Source: Mya arenaria (taxonomy: Eukaryota; Mollusca; Bivalvia; Myida; Myidae). Taken from it: a DNA stretch of 64,000 nt. A program made the position numbers and the translations under genes. Below the pieces are notes generated by a model. The model was not told where the DNA came from, ran no database searches, and saw nothing but the letters and a program-made list of their open reading frames with translations. The stretch spans positions 25,397,473-25,461,472 of the forward strand of contig NC_069126.1 in assembly GCF_026914265.1 (NCBI RefSeq). The letters are read 5' to 3'. Positions 10,896 through 22,900 of the stretch are shown in pieces. How positions within the stretch are numbered: the first letter of the stretch is position 1; each line of letters begins with the position of its first letter.

Positions 10896-13800
10896 GACGG
10901 CGGCCAAGGCCAGGGCAATAGTTATTCGGATTTGAAAATAATATCCTGGAACATTGATGGTCTTAAAAGCAAGTGTTATGATGAAGATTTTATCAGTTAC
11001 TTTAAAAACTTCGATATAGTATGTTTTATTGAAACGTGGATAGAAAGCGAATCTGAAATTCCAGTATTTGGAAGTGGTTTTAAATCATATTTTTGTCCAG
11101 CAATACGAAATAGTAAACGTGGCCGCGCAATGGCAGGTATAATTATATATTACAGAAATGAATATCAACGTTATATCTCGAGAATATATGAAGAATGTGA
11201 CTTTGCCATATTTCTTAAAGTTGACAAGACATCTGTAAGGCTGCTTGAAGATCTTATCATTTGCTTTGCATATATACCACCTATTAATTCTCCATTTTAT
11301 GAAGGTAAAGATAACTCTGGTGTTGACCTACTAGAGAGCACGTTACGTGAATATGATATTCAGACTAGTGAAAGCTTCTTACTTATGGGAGATCTTAATG
11401 CGCGTACTGGGGATCGAATGGACTATTTTACTTTTGATAGGAATTTACCAGAATTGCAAACAGTAGAGGATTTATTAGACGATTCACATATGTCCCCACG
11501 TGTATCAAATGATAAACATGTTAATAACTTTGGTGTAAAGCTTATTGACTTTTGTAAAGTGAATACACTCAGAATAGCAAATGGTAGACTATTTAAGGAT
11601 CAGAATGTCGGAGATTTTACATTCGTTAATCATAATGGTTGCAGTGTTATAGACTATTTGCTGTATACGGATAATATAGTTAAATCTATAAATGACTTCG
11701 GGATTGAAACTCGTTCTGAATCCAGTCATTTACCTATTCGAGTACATCTTAAATGTTATACATGTAACTCAGATCATCATACAACCGCCACTTCAAATAT
11801 AAAACAGAAATATGTATTCAATCAGAAGAATTGTAATGCGTTTGAAGAGAAACTGTCATATGTATTTACTGATGAACTTTATAATGAAATTGACTCTTTG
11901 CTTGAAAGCCAGTTAACTGATATAGATACGCTAGTGTCTACTGTAACTGATTTGATAAAGGAATGCAGTCAGACTTGTTTAAAGACATTTAAAAGTACAC
12001 AACAGAAAAGTAGTAATTGGTTTAATAATACATGTAAAACATTAAAGTATAAGACGCAGCGGGCACTGAGAATGTTTCGTCGTGATAGAACAAATGTCAA
12101 CTTATCAGCCTATTTAATAGCGAAAAACGAGTATAGGGAATATTGTAAAACTGAAAAGGACAATTTTAATAGTAATGTACTGATAAATCTTGAAAATAGC
12201 TGCTCTGATGGTCAGACATTTTGGCAAAAATTTAAACGTCTTGTTAATAAACAATCCAGAAGAGAAAATATATCTATCGATCAATGGAAAGATCATTTTG
12301 AAGGTCTCTTTCAGAGTTTGACTCTCGAAGATAGTGAATTACCATATCCAGATGATGTATATACAGGTGAATTAACGGATGCACTTTTTAATGACTCTAT
12401 CACGGACGATGAAATTATAGCCGTTATTAAAGATATGAAAAAGGGTAAAAGTGGAGGTAGCGATGAATTAGTACCAGAATGTTTTATATATAGCCTGAAT
12501 TACTTACTGCCTGTTTTGCGAAAATTATTCAATCGAATATTTTCTACTGGAACATACCCAAGTCAATGGCGTGAGACAATTATTATTCCATTATACAAAA
12601 AAGGTGATCCTGATGTAACTGACAATTATCGAGGCATCTCATTGTTGAATGTTATGGGCAAAATATACACTGGCATTATAAATAGGCGCCTTACATTTTT
12701 CATTAATATATTTAATAGGCTAAGTGAAAATCAATCAGGTTTCAGAGAAGGATACCGGACTGTCGACAATGCATTTATATTGCATTCTCTTGTTAATAAA
12801 CAATTATCTACACTTGGTAAAAAGTTATACGTGGCCTATGTGGACTTCCAAAAAGCATTTGATGTTGTAAACAGAGTCAAGTTATTTAATGTCATGTCGA
12901 CCAACGGTATACATGGAAAACTTTATTCCTCATTTCGAGCTATGTATTTGTCAGTGAAAGGGAGGGTTCGCGCAAATCATGGAACATTGTCTGAAAGTTT
13001 TAACTGCCCTCTTGGTTTGAGGCAAGGATGTATAGCGTCACCTGTTTTATTCATTCTCTTCATAAATGAATTTATCAAGCTTATTGAACCTCCGGCATTT
13101 AATGGTATACAGCTATTTCCAGACACTACCCAGATAAACTCTGTGTTCTTTGCAGATGACTTGGCTTTGCTTGCTGACACTCCGTGTGGTCTACAAAGCC
13201 TTTTAAATGCACTAAGTGAATTTTGTTATCAGTTTGGTTTAAATGTCAATATTAAGAAAACTAAAATTATGGTTTTTAAGAATGGAGGTACCTTGTCTAA
13301 ATTTGAGAAGTGGAACTATAGAGGGACGTTATTAGATGTTGTAAATGATTTTACATATGTCGGGGTACTACTTACAAGACAATTATCTTTAAATAGGATG
13401 GCGTCAGATCAAGCTTTAAAATCAAAACGAGTTTTGCTAACTGTTTTATCTAGACTATATGACTATGGACAAATGAATAAATCTACATTTTTCAAAATAT
13501 TTGATACTAAAGTTGTCCCAATCTTGTTATATGGTGCAGAAATTTGGGGTGCAGAAAGGATGGTACCAACAGAACAAGTACAACTATATGCCTGCAAACG
13601 TTATATGTGCATACCAAAACATACGATGAACTTTCCGGTGCTTGGTGATTGTGGACGTTTTCCCATGTTTATTATCGCTATAAAGCGTGTTTTGAAATAT
13701 TGGATGAGAATAATTAAACTTCCTAATTATAGATTTGTTAGGAAAGCATATGATTTATTATATTTGCAAGACCAAATTGGCAACAGAAATTGGGTAACCA

Positions 13801-14348
13801 ATGTAAGGAACATTTTATGTCAAAATGGTTATAACTATGTGTGGTTAGAGCAAAATGTGAACAATGAAAAACTGTTTATATCACGTATTATACAAACATT
13901 GAAAGACCAGTACTTGCAGGAATGGCGTTCTGCAGTTATTGACAGTCCTAAGTTAACTTATTACTCTTTGTTCAAAGATAATTTGTGTCATGAAAATTAT
14001 TTAGACATTGTAAAAATAAGAAAATTTAGAAATGCGATGGCATGTTTCCGTTGTTCTTCTCATGACTTAGAAATCGAAAGGGGTAGATATATAAGCACCC
14101 CAAGGGACAGACGCATATGCAAACTCTGCAATATAGAACCAGAAACTGAGTACCATTTTATGTTTAAGTGCCAACACTACAATGATTTAAGGTTGAAATA
14201 CCTGCCTAGTAAATATTATACTGATCCCACTGTTAACAAATTTACTGTACTGATGTCTTCAAGAAATGAACAAATTGTATTAAATGTATCTATGTTCATA
14301 TTTTATGCTATGAAATATAGGAAGTTGTATTTAACAGATAATAATTAA
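10896..14348 (+). CDS. LINE 2 ORF2: endonuclease and reverse transcriptase
   Basis: An open frame of about 1150 codons for target-primed retrotransposition. Counting from the TTG at 10932: an APE-type endonuclease (1-275) with SWNIDGL (catalytic Asn, 5-11), ETW (Glu, about 34), GDLNART (about 152) and a terminal SSHLPI (about 264) where SDH is usual. The RT (about 485-800) has KSGGSDELVPE, NYRGISLLN, YVDFQKAFD, GLRQGCIASPVLF and FADD (about 739). A C-terminal CCHC-like finger (CKLC ... YHFMFKC) lies at about 1062-1080. There is no ATG between the ORF1 stop and the endonuclease; the first internal ATG would remove the catalytic Asn and Glu. The frame is in register with ORF1, so readthrough, reinitiation or a recent stop mutation must be considered. 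Confidence 0.93.
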   Translation, partial: DGGQGQGNSYSDLKIISWNIDGLKSKCYDEDFISYFKNFDIVCFIETWIESESEIPVFGSGFKSYFCPAIRNSKRGRAMAGIIIYYRNEYQRYISRIYEECDFAIFLKVDKTSVRLLEDLIICFAYIPPINSPFYEGKDNSGVDLLESTLREYDIQTSESFLLMGDLNARTGDRMDYFTFDRNLPELQTVEDLLDDSHMSPRVSNDKHVNNFGVKLIDFCKVNTLRIANGRLFKDQNVGDFTFVNHNGCSVIDYLLYTDNIVKSINDFGIETRSESSHLPIRVHLKCYTCNSDHHTTATSNIKQKYVFNQKNCNAFEEKLSYVFTDELYNEIDSLLESQLTDIDTLVSTVTDLIKECSQTCLKTFKSTQQKSSNWFNNTCKTLKYKTQRALRMFRRDRTNVNLSAYLIAKNEYREYCKTEKDNFNSNVLINLENSCSDGQTFWQKFKRLVNKQSRRENISIDQWKDHFEGLFQSLTLEDSELPYPDDVYTGELTDALFNDSITDDEIIAVIKDMKKGKSGGSDELVPECFIYSLNYLLPVLRKLFNRIFSTGTYPSQWRETIIIPLYKKGDPDVTDNYRGISLLNVMGKIYTGIINRRLTFFINIFNRLSENQSGFREGYRTVDNAFILHSLVNKQLSTLGKKLYVAYVDFQKAFDVVNRVKLFNVMSTNGIHGKLYSSFRAMYLSVKGRVRANHGTLSESFNCPLGLRQGCIASPVLFILFINEFIKLIEPPAFNGIQLFPDTTQINSVFFADDLALLADTPCGLQSLLNALSEFCYQFGLNVNIKKTKIMVFKNGGTLSKFEKWNYRGTLLDVVNDFTYVGVLLTRQLSLNRMASDQALKSKRVLLTVLSRLYDYGQMNKSTFFKIFDTKVVPILLYGAEIWGAERMVPTEQVQLYACKRYMCIPKHTMNFPVLGDCGRFPMFIIAIKRVLKYWMRIIKLPNYRFVRKAYDLLYLQDQIGNRNWVTNVRNILCQNGYNYVWLEQNVNNEKLFISRIIQTLKDQYLQEWRSAVIDSPKLTYYSLFKDNLCHENYLDIVKIRKFRNAMACFRCSSHDLEIERGRYISTPRDRRICKLCNIEPETEYHFMFKCQHYNDLRLKYLPSKYYTDPTVNKFTVLMSSRNEQIVLNVSMFIFYAMKYRKLYLTDNN

Positions 14349-15645
14349 ATGCATAATGTTATATATGTGCCTTTATGTATACTTTTGTTGTGTATTAGAA
14401 AAAATGTTTTCTTAACAGTTGGAAATATACATGGTATATCACGAGCATTACAGTAGTAGTACTCTATATGTTGAAGCATTTTAGTCATGTATTTAGTTTC
14501 CCTCATTTCATGTATTATTAATGGCATTATTTTAGATTCATAATTGTGACCATAGTTTGAAAATTACCATACTATTTTAGTATCTAGTACTATCTACCAT
14601 CAGATTGTCTTGAATTTAATACCTAATATTATAATATTTCGACTCAGAGATCCACATAGTAATGCTACAAAGGTCATAAATATGATTTGATGCAATATAA
14701 TACACTTTTTATGTTGAAGTAAGCCGAATGTTTTATATATTAATATATATATATATATATGTCTTAAATATATATTGTTTCCTATTGACAATCTATTTTT
14801 TCGTTTCGAATAGGCTGTCGGGTAAAGGATATAATTCCATGCAGTAATGGTGTCTTACCGTTAGGTTATGTTGTCATAGTTGTTCTGTTAATCAGTTCAA
14901 ATATCAAATAAGTCTATCTGTGTGTGTTCTAGTAAAATAACAATAAGACAAGATAAGTCTTGTTTTCAACAATACCATTTACAAATTTTCATATTTATAA
15001 TCATGGAAAATCAATATGTGTATATGTCTGTAAATTTACTTAAACAACATTAAACAACCTAATTACAATTGTTATTATATTTGCGTTACAATGTCATGCA
15101 TTAGTGTCCGTTCTTTAATGTAAAAATCTTTTGTTTTTGTTTTAACAATTCCTCTTCACCATATCTATATAATTGCATTAAATTGAATGTTGTTTTATAT
15201 TGTTGAATGTATATTGTATGTATATCCAGACAAACAATTTGAGCATATTATACTAGTATTAAAATACAAACACCTTAGTTGTACAATTAAAATCTCTTAA
15301 GTATTGGTAAATGTATTATAATTATATTCCTGGCATCTAAATACGTAATTAACAGATATATAATAATTAATTATTGATAAGACTTGGTTGATTCACATAG
15401 TCAATTCTAATAACTTTTATTTGACAGTTCTAACATTATTTATTTATTTTTGAACCATGTTTATTATCAACTATTATTTGCTTGCATGTAATATTTGTGT
15501 AAAGCTGTATCTTAGAAGTTTGAATATTAACATTGTCATAACCCTTTTCCACTCATTGTGTACATATATGTATCTGTATAATATGTTGTCTTGGGCCGGA
15601 GGCCTTTATCAATTAAATAAATTGAATTGAATTGAATTGAATTGC
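14349..15645 (+). other. LINE 2 3' UTR and tail
   Basis: AT-rich untranslated tail with a (TA)n run at about 14744-14760, the GGCC-GGA-GGCC stem near 15595 and an (ATTGA)n end. No gene is seen. Confidence 0.7.
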
Positions 15646-17039
15646 AAAAGATGGTGGCTCCATTTATGTTCCTATTTATATATTACTAAACTCGTATATT
15701 AATCTTAGCTTGTATAAATCTGGCCTCATCATCAACAACCAATATGCACAGTAATGACTGCTATCATTACAAACTCATCAATCAATGACAGCAACAATAC
15801 AAGTAAAATGTATAGTCTAAAGTGTATTAGTAAAAGAACCACAAAATACATCAGTGAATAATACTCTTCTAAAAAATATTGTTAAGTTAAACAAAATGTA
15901 TATTTACTATGGACGGTCATAACAATATATAAAATTCAGATAATATAACAAATGATAATCATGAACAGAACTGGCTTCACATAACCAAAGTGGAGCTACT
16001 TTCTCTTAAGCCATCTAAAATACAAGTCTATTAACTAAGCATGTTTATTAACACATAAGCTTTTTTACTTCTTTTACTTCCATTCAATTTACGTAAAATG
16101 TATCAACATCTGAAATCAAGTATCTATTTATCTATTTAGCACAAAACAAAATCTGAAGGTCATGTCTTTTATTTAACGGTATTAGTTTAAAGTATGTAAC
16201 TATGGATATTTTTCTTGTTGTTAACAATCATAAAGCTCAACTCTCAACCCTAGTGTTGTCAATATTGATGTACAACCTGACTGTGTATGTATGAAATCAA
16301 TCTCAAGAAGGGCACTGTTAGTTTCACTGACCTGACCAGAATGACTCCCAAAAATAACCGTGACCTGGAAGATCTTTTACCCTCTTCAGTGGATATGATT
16401 ATTTTGCTTAATTTTCCTTGAAGGTCAGAATTAAGAAAACAAAAGCCTGTCTACCAGACCACCACCCCCCTCCAGTTGTGGGTCGGGTCAAGGTCAAACA
16501 TTGTAGTTCCTTAAATGTGACTCTAAAAAGGGATAAAGATAAGCAACAAAATGAAAGCTTATAACAATCTTGTGAAAGAGAATATGATGATGGATCAAAT
16601 ATATGATATAAGTTATCAAAAAAAGTGGAATGTAATAAGACAAAAAATAATGTCAAAACATCATGTCCTTAAACGAATATGAAGAAATGACACAAAAATA
16701 GTTAAATATTCTCTTATTTTCAAACCACAAATTCATCACGTTTCTTTTTGTTAAAGCTTCATTATTCACCTATTATTATTATTATTAGCATTTTCCTCTA
16801 GGTGAAGGGTTTGTTGCAATGGTGAGTGTAAAATGCTCCAAGACCAATCAATGCGCCAGTCTTGAAAAATTGCGACAAACTAGGCCTGATAGGCTTGTAC
16901 ATTTTGTGTGTTGATCTTTAAACTTCCCTTATGTTTATTGTTTAGTCTCCAGACTAAAATGGCCAGTGCTTCAAATATTGTTTTGTGCAGACTAAAATCA
17001 ATATTTATAGATTTCTTATTGGAAAAGACTACAAATAAA
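15646..17039. other. intergenic, no gene recognised
   Basis: AT-rich DNA with short chance frames. A C-rich patch near 16460-16475 stands out only in composition. No splice-supported coding was found. Confidence 0.55.
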
Positions 17040-18300
17040 TGTATGAAAGGGGATGTATATGTGTATGAAAGGGAATTTATATGTGTATGAAAGGGGATGT
17101 ATATGTGTAAAGATGGGGATGATGTATATGTGTATGAAAGGGAATGATGTATATGTGTAAAGATGGGGATGATGTACATGTGTATGAAAGGGAATGATGT
17201 ATATGTGTATGAAAGGGGATGTATATGTGTATAGAAGGAGATGATGTATATGTGTAGGATGTATACGTGTATAGAAGGGGATGATGTATACGTGTATAGA
17301 AGGGGATGATGTATATGTGTATAGAAGGGGATGATGTATACGTGTATAAAAGGAGATGATGTATATGTGTATAGAAGGGGATGATGTATATGTGTATAGA
17401 AGGGGATGATGTATACGTGTATAGAAGGGGATGATGTATATGTGTATAGAAGGGGATGTGTATAGAAGGGGATGATGTATATGTGTATAGAAGGGGATGA
17501 TGTATACGTGTATAGAAGGAGATGATGTATATGTGTATAGAAGGGGATGATGTATATGTGTATAGAAGGGGATGATGTATACGTGTATAGAAGGGGATGA
17601 TGTATACGTGTATAGAAGGGGATGATGTATACGTGTATAGAAGGAGATGATGTATATGTGTATAAAAGGGGATGATGTATATGTGTATAGAAGGGGATGA
17701 TGTATACATGTATAGAAGGGGATGATGTATATGTGTATAGAAGGGGATGATGTATACGTGTATAGAAGGAGATGATGTATATGTGTAGGATGTATACGTG
17801 TATAGAAGGGGATGATGTATATGTGTATGAAAGGGGATGATCTATACGTGTATAGAAGGTGATGATGTACATGTGTATAGAAGGGGATGATGTATACGTG
17901 TATAGAAGGGGATGATGTATACGTGTATAGAAGGGAATGATGTACATGTGTATGAAAGGGAATGATGTACATGTTTATGAAAGGGAATGATGTATATGTG
18001 TATGAAAGGGGATGTATATGTGTATAGAAGGAGATGATGTATATGTGTAGGATGTATACGTGTATAGAAGGGGATGATGTATACGTGTATAGAAGGGGAT
18101 GATGTATACGTGTATAGAAGGGGATGATGTATACGTGTATAGAAGGGGATGATGTATACGTGAATAGAAGGGGATGATGTATATGTGTATAGAAGGGGAT
18201 GATGTACATGTGTATGAAAGGGAATTATGTATTTGTGTATAAAAAGGGATGATATTTTTGCTTGTGAAAGAAGATGTATATGTGTTTGAAAGGGGATGTA
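17040..18300. repeat. 26-bp minisatellite
   Basis: About 45 copies of a 26-bp unit with gatgatgtata(c/t)gtgtatag followed by aagggg. The commonest variant is C or T at the base before G, that is CpG versus TpG. Some units are shortened (near 17255, 17455, 17785, 18040). The His/Tyr/Ser/Pro-rich minus-strand frames through it are repeat translations, not genes. Confidence 0.95.
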
Positions 18301-19856
18301 AACATAATACACCTAACAGCAAATAAGGAAAACAGAAAATGAATCTTTTAGAATGATGTTTTCAGCACTTAACAATAGAGGAAACTGTCAATGTAATCAT
18401 CCCCATAGACAGACAAGTGAATAAAGGAGCCACAGAGTGGCGCCAACGTTCATCTTACAAAGGGGAAATTCCTGACAATAAGTTCAGCCAGTTATGGCCT
18501 TCGCTAAACATATGCAAAATGTACCTGGTACCTTAACATCTATCTTCAAGTATAATGTCTTCAATTCATTGTCCAAAAAAATAAATAATAAAGAAATAAG
18601 CCATTATCAATGTTGTATGCTACCAATGTTCAATGTAGTACCATAATGAGTGAGTACTTAAACCAGAACACCCGTTATAAAAGCGTTTTTCTGATTTGGA
18701 TCGTTTATTTACGATTTTAATCAATATAGACGCTTGCCTTAGAGACAAGTTCCAAAGAACACGATACTCCGGTAAGTATTTCAAATGCTGCTATCATTCA
18801 AAGTTTTTCATGTTCTATTGTGAATATATGCCTCGCTGGGGAATGACTTCATGCTTGCCACAATCACAGCACACTGGTACAGTCTGTATTCTTGTACTTA
18901 AATTGTCAAATTTTACTGACAAAAATGACATAAAAACAAGCTGAAAATAAATAAATTATTAATTTACTAAAACAAAACATGCAGCAATGATTATACATAG
19001 GAAAGTTAAAATAAATAACTAGTTAAAACTGTTCCATATTTAGGCACTCCAAGGACAGAAATGGCAGTCCTTGTCTGTGCGGTTAATAAAGTACTTTTCA
19101 TGCAGATCGGAAGTATCTTGAGAAATACCATTTATATCAACCAATTGGTCTTGAATCCTAGTATGCTGATGGAAAATTTTGTAGTTGTGGTGCAAGTCTA
19201 ACTAAAAATATTTCAAAAATAGTACAGAAAGCGTTCAGATTTAGGTACTCACCCAGTAGACCAACTTCAGATAGATGAGCAAGCAGAACAATGTAGTAAT
19301 AAAATACTTATGTGTGGCTTGAATTCATACAAATAGAAATAGGGTTTTGAATTTGGCATATTAAATCACATTTGCATACAGTGACATCAACATATCTCTT
19401 AAAGTGAGCATTTTTTAAAACATTAATGTGTTATGTAGCATTTTAGCAGTAATTTCAATTCAATAATCGCCATAACATCGTCTAGAGTTTCAACAAGGAT
19501 CAATATTTCTATCACAGCCTACTATGGCATAGAAATAGAATCATATCTAACAACAAAATAGATCAATGTTTTCAAATTCATCAATAGCAAAATATAACAG
19601 ACAATTCAAATGTCTTCAAAGTACTGCCTGTTGCTAGGGTTTAAGTTTCCATAGCAACCCTGTTAAATTATTACTGCCATTGTTCCAATATCAAAATTAA
19701 TGATGACATGTTTCTATGACAACTTGCTAAAATTCTTTAGCAACCTTTATACTGTGTTGTTATTGTCCTTGTTCCACTGTTAACAGAAATCTCTAGTAAC
19801 CTTGATCACTTGTTTCCATAGCAACCACAAGCTATGGTAACCATGTTGACATGTTG
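18301..19856. other. 3' flank of TMEM145, probably including its 3' UTR
   Basis: No coding sequence is recognised. The 3' UTR should begin just below 19857 on the minus strand. Candidate minus-strand AATAAA (plus TTTATT) occurs at 18704-18709, but no site can be chosen from sequence alone. Confidence 0.45.
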
Positions 19857-19955
19857 CTATGAGGACATGCTCTGTCGGGCCGTGAACATGTCCTGGTACG
19901 AGGGAGGTGATTGGGACTGGTAGGCTGGTGGAGCAGACGGCGCTGCTGACGGGAA
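19857..19955 (-). CDS. TMEM145: TMEM145 exon 14 (C terminus, PPxY motifs)
   Basis: 32 codons and a TAG at 19859-19857. Encodes APPAYQSQSPPSYQDMF and a Ser-rich end. PPAY and PPSY, eight residues apart (start to start), are classic WW-domain ligands, so Nedd4-type ubiquitin ligase binding is plausible but inferred. Acceptor ATTGCAG. Confidence 0.88.
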   Translation of the reverse strand, partial: FPSAAPSAPPAYQSQSPPSYQDMFTARQSMSS

Positions 19956-22900
19956 CTGCAATAAATAGAAGTACACAATATAGAGACAATCTTGCTGAGC
20001 GTTGGCCCTATGTTAACTCAAAGGATCCTTACATCTATTTAAGGGTTGGCACTTCTAATGAGCACAAATGATTGTTAACAATGTGTGACATGTAACATAT
20101 TTTAGAAAAGGCAACTTTAATTTAAAAAAGTTCCCTAAAGTTGTAGTGACTTTAGACTAGGTATATACCAGTACATAGTTAAGTGGAACAGAGAAATATT
20201 TTAGTATAGTGAGCTTTTTGAATGGGTCTCATTTGTCTATAGTGGACTTAAATGCAATACATATGGAAGACATTTTCTACACTTTTCTACAAAGCACAAT
20301 AATGCAAAATCTTACTGCACTATGAAATGTTGAAAACTCACATTATTTTATTTGCATAACATTTTTTTAAGCTGGAGAAAAAAACAGTGATAAGACAGAT
20401 TTTTAACATAAAGATAATATTGATAAGAATCAAAAAAGTTAAAAACAAAATAATTATAAGAATCTTAAAAGGTAAAAAAAAAGGTATTGTTTAACAAAGT
20501 TAGCATCAATGTTGCAGGAGTTACCACTATGGGATGGAACATACTGTTTTAGGAAGACTTGTTATTACAACATGTGCAGGGGTAACAAATGAATATATTT
20601 ATTTAAATGCATCAATGTCACTTCAAACAATCTGAAAGGGAGGATAATTATGTAAAGTGATTTTTAAGATCAGCACAGGAGGGCGTTACATCGAGTTATC
20701 TGAAAAAGGAGATACTCATGGATTTTCTTGTTAATATTCGAATAGACACATTAAGATTAACCCTCAAGTGCTATTTAGACAGCCAGGATTCTCTCCTTAC
20801 GTCAGAGTAAGAATCGTCTACATCTTCAGCATTAGGAAGAAGTTGAGCCTGACTGTGAATTCGGCCTCGCGGCATCACAACCTGTGGATTGGGGCGATTG
20901 AACACCCCTCCCTATAATGTTGGAGTAAAAGTAACAAATAATCACAAACACTCCTTACATTTTGTTAAAAAAATCAAAATATAACATGAGCTGTCACAGA
21001 GATAGCGCACTGGACTATTAAACTGCTTTTAAGTTTAAGGTTTGATGGCTGGGAGCCCATGAATAAAGTTCCAATGCAATACATGATGCATTTGCTGAGA
21101 TATTGACTTAGAAGTGGTTACAGGCAAACCCCTGACCAGAAGTCAAATAATAAAGCGCCATTGTTTGCATTATATGCAAAACAGAGTTATCTAACTTGGT
21201 TATTTAAGTAGATTGGATGGGTGTGAACCATTGAATTAAGTGCTTACATGCAAAACCTTAACCAGAATAATTAAGTAAGATGGATAGTTGGGAACACATG
21301 TCTAAAGTATCAGTGCAATACTTGATGAATTTGCTGAGATACTGGCTTAAATGTGGTAACATGCCAAACTTTACCATGTTTTTCAAGCCAAATAATAAAG
21401 GCTCATAATTAGCATTATGCATATAATGAGTTATCTAATTTGGTTATTAAAGAAGGTTGGATGGTTGAGTACCATTTCATAAAGCCTCAATGCAATACAT
21501 CAAGTAGCCGCTGACATGCAAAACCAGAATTTCTAAGTTCAATAGTAAGATAGATAGTTTGAACACATGTCTCAAGTTTCAATGCAATACATGATATATT
21601 TACTTAGATATTGACTCAAATGTTGCTGCATGTAAAACCTGAACCAAGTTGTGACACGGACACAATGGTGAGTAGTATAGCTCTCCTTTTGAGCCAAAAA
21701 TATCTTCATGAAACCACAAATCTCTACAGATGCTGGCCTTCATACATTCAACAAGGGTATATAAAGCATTGTTTAACTTACCTGAGTATACTCTGGTTCC
21801 GGTTGAGAAAATCTGCTGGAGTTGTTGTTGAGCTGAGTTTCCCCACTTGGAACTGACTTTGTCTGCGAGGTCACAAACAAGTTGGTAAGGTCGGGGCCGC
21901 TGCTTGAGCCTTGCATCGGGTTGCTCATAGCATAGGCGTGGCCCCCGAAACTGCCGTCACCTATTGGCCCACCAGCACCTTCCACTTGATGTGGAACATT
22001 TTGCATAATACCAATCTGAAATTAACAAATGGTAGTCAGTTGCTTTAAACTTACAATTATTTTTTTCATTCAACAAATGTTTGTGTACTTGAAAAGAAAA
22101 TAAGCACAGTATTAATTTGTACATTTATATTGGAAATTATCATAAATGTTTAAACCTATTGGAAATAAGAACAACAGTCTTAAGATTGAGCTTATGGTTA
22201 AGTAAAACATACACTCTAAGCAAGCAATTATATTTAAACTTAAAAACTACTTGCAAATATATTATTAAAAATTACTCTTGTCATCATGAAAGAACTATGA
22301 ACTTTTAATAGTCTTCTACCTGCGTGGTCCGCACGTGGTATGGGAAGTTTTTGTTGGCGGCTTGTGGACGTGTTAAAACCTGCAAATGAAATCATGTAAG
22401 TTTTTTTTTTAAATTTGAATTCTATATATACCTATACATATACCGGTATATGTCAATCTTCACTAATGGAGCAAAACTAAGGTAAGTTTTTTATTCTGAA
22501 CACATTGTGCTTGACAGTTTAAAAATTATCATTACTTTCATAACTAAGTTTAAGAAATTACCAGTGAAACAAGCAAGCAAAAAAGGAAACTTAACTATAA
22601 TAGAGACATCTTTTTCATCTCTGTTAAGTGACCATGAAAATTGTTTTCTTGTTAACAAAATTATTATTATGTAATTGAAATGTTAATGTCACAATTAAGT
22701 CTATAAAGACAGTTACAGCATCATCAGAATTAGTGGATTTTAGATAAAAAGGTGGACACACTAAAGTCACAAGAGCTTCAAAGTAAGAGGGTGGAAAAAC
22801 ATCAACGATAACAAAGAAAGAAAATGAAGCATACAGTTAAATATTACAATCATAGAATACACACATTGTAGCCTATAGGTTATAATGACACGCCACAGCA

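Larger units (their letters stand above)
10419..15645 (+). mobile_element. near-intact non-LTR retrotransposon (LINE 2)
   Basis: The element contains an ORF1 C-terminal part (10419-10895), an uninterrupted endonuclease-RT frame (to 14348), a 1.3-kb 3' UTR, and a 3' end consisting of a small GGCC-GGA-GGCC stem (about 15595), AATAAA-like sequence and an (ATTGA)n tail at about 15619-15645. The intact long frame suggests a young copy. The 5' end and target-site duplication were not found, and ORF1 is short for the family, so it is probably 5'-truncated. The clade is not assigned. Confidence 0.88.

Noticed and set aside
10932..10934. TTG as the true start of LINE 2 ORF2
   Set aside because: The frame is open upstream to the ORF1 stop, and TTG is not a normal animal start; the coding region was taken from 10896 with expression mode left open.
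16880..18322. His/Tyr/Ser/Pro-rich minus-strand frames of 156-397 codons
   Set aside because: All come from the 26-bp repeat (26 is not a multiple of three, so all frames cycle through the same peptide).
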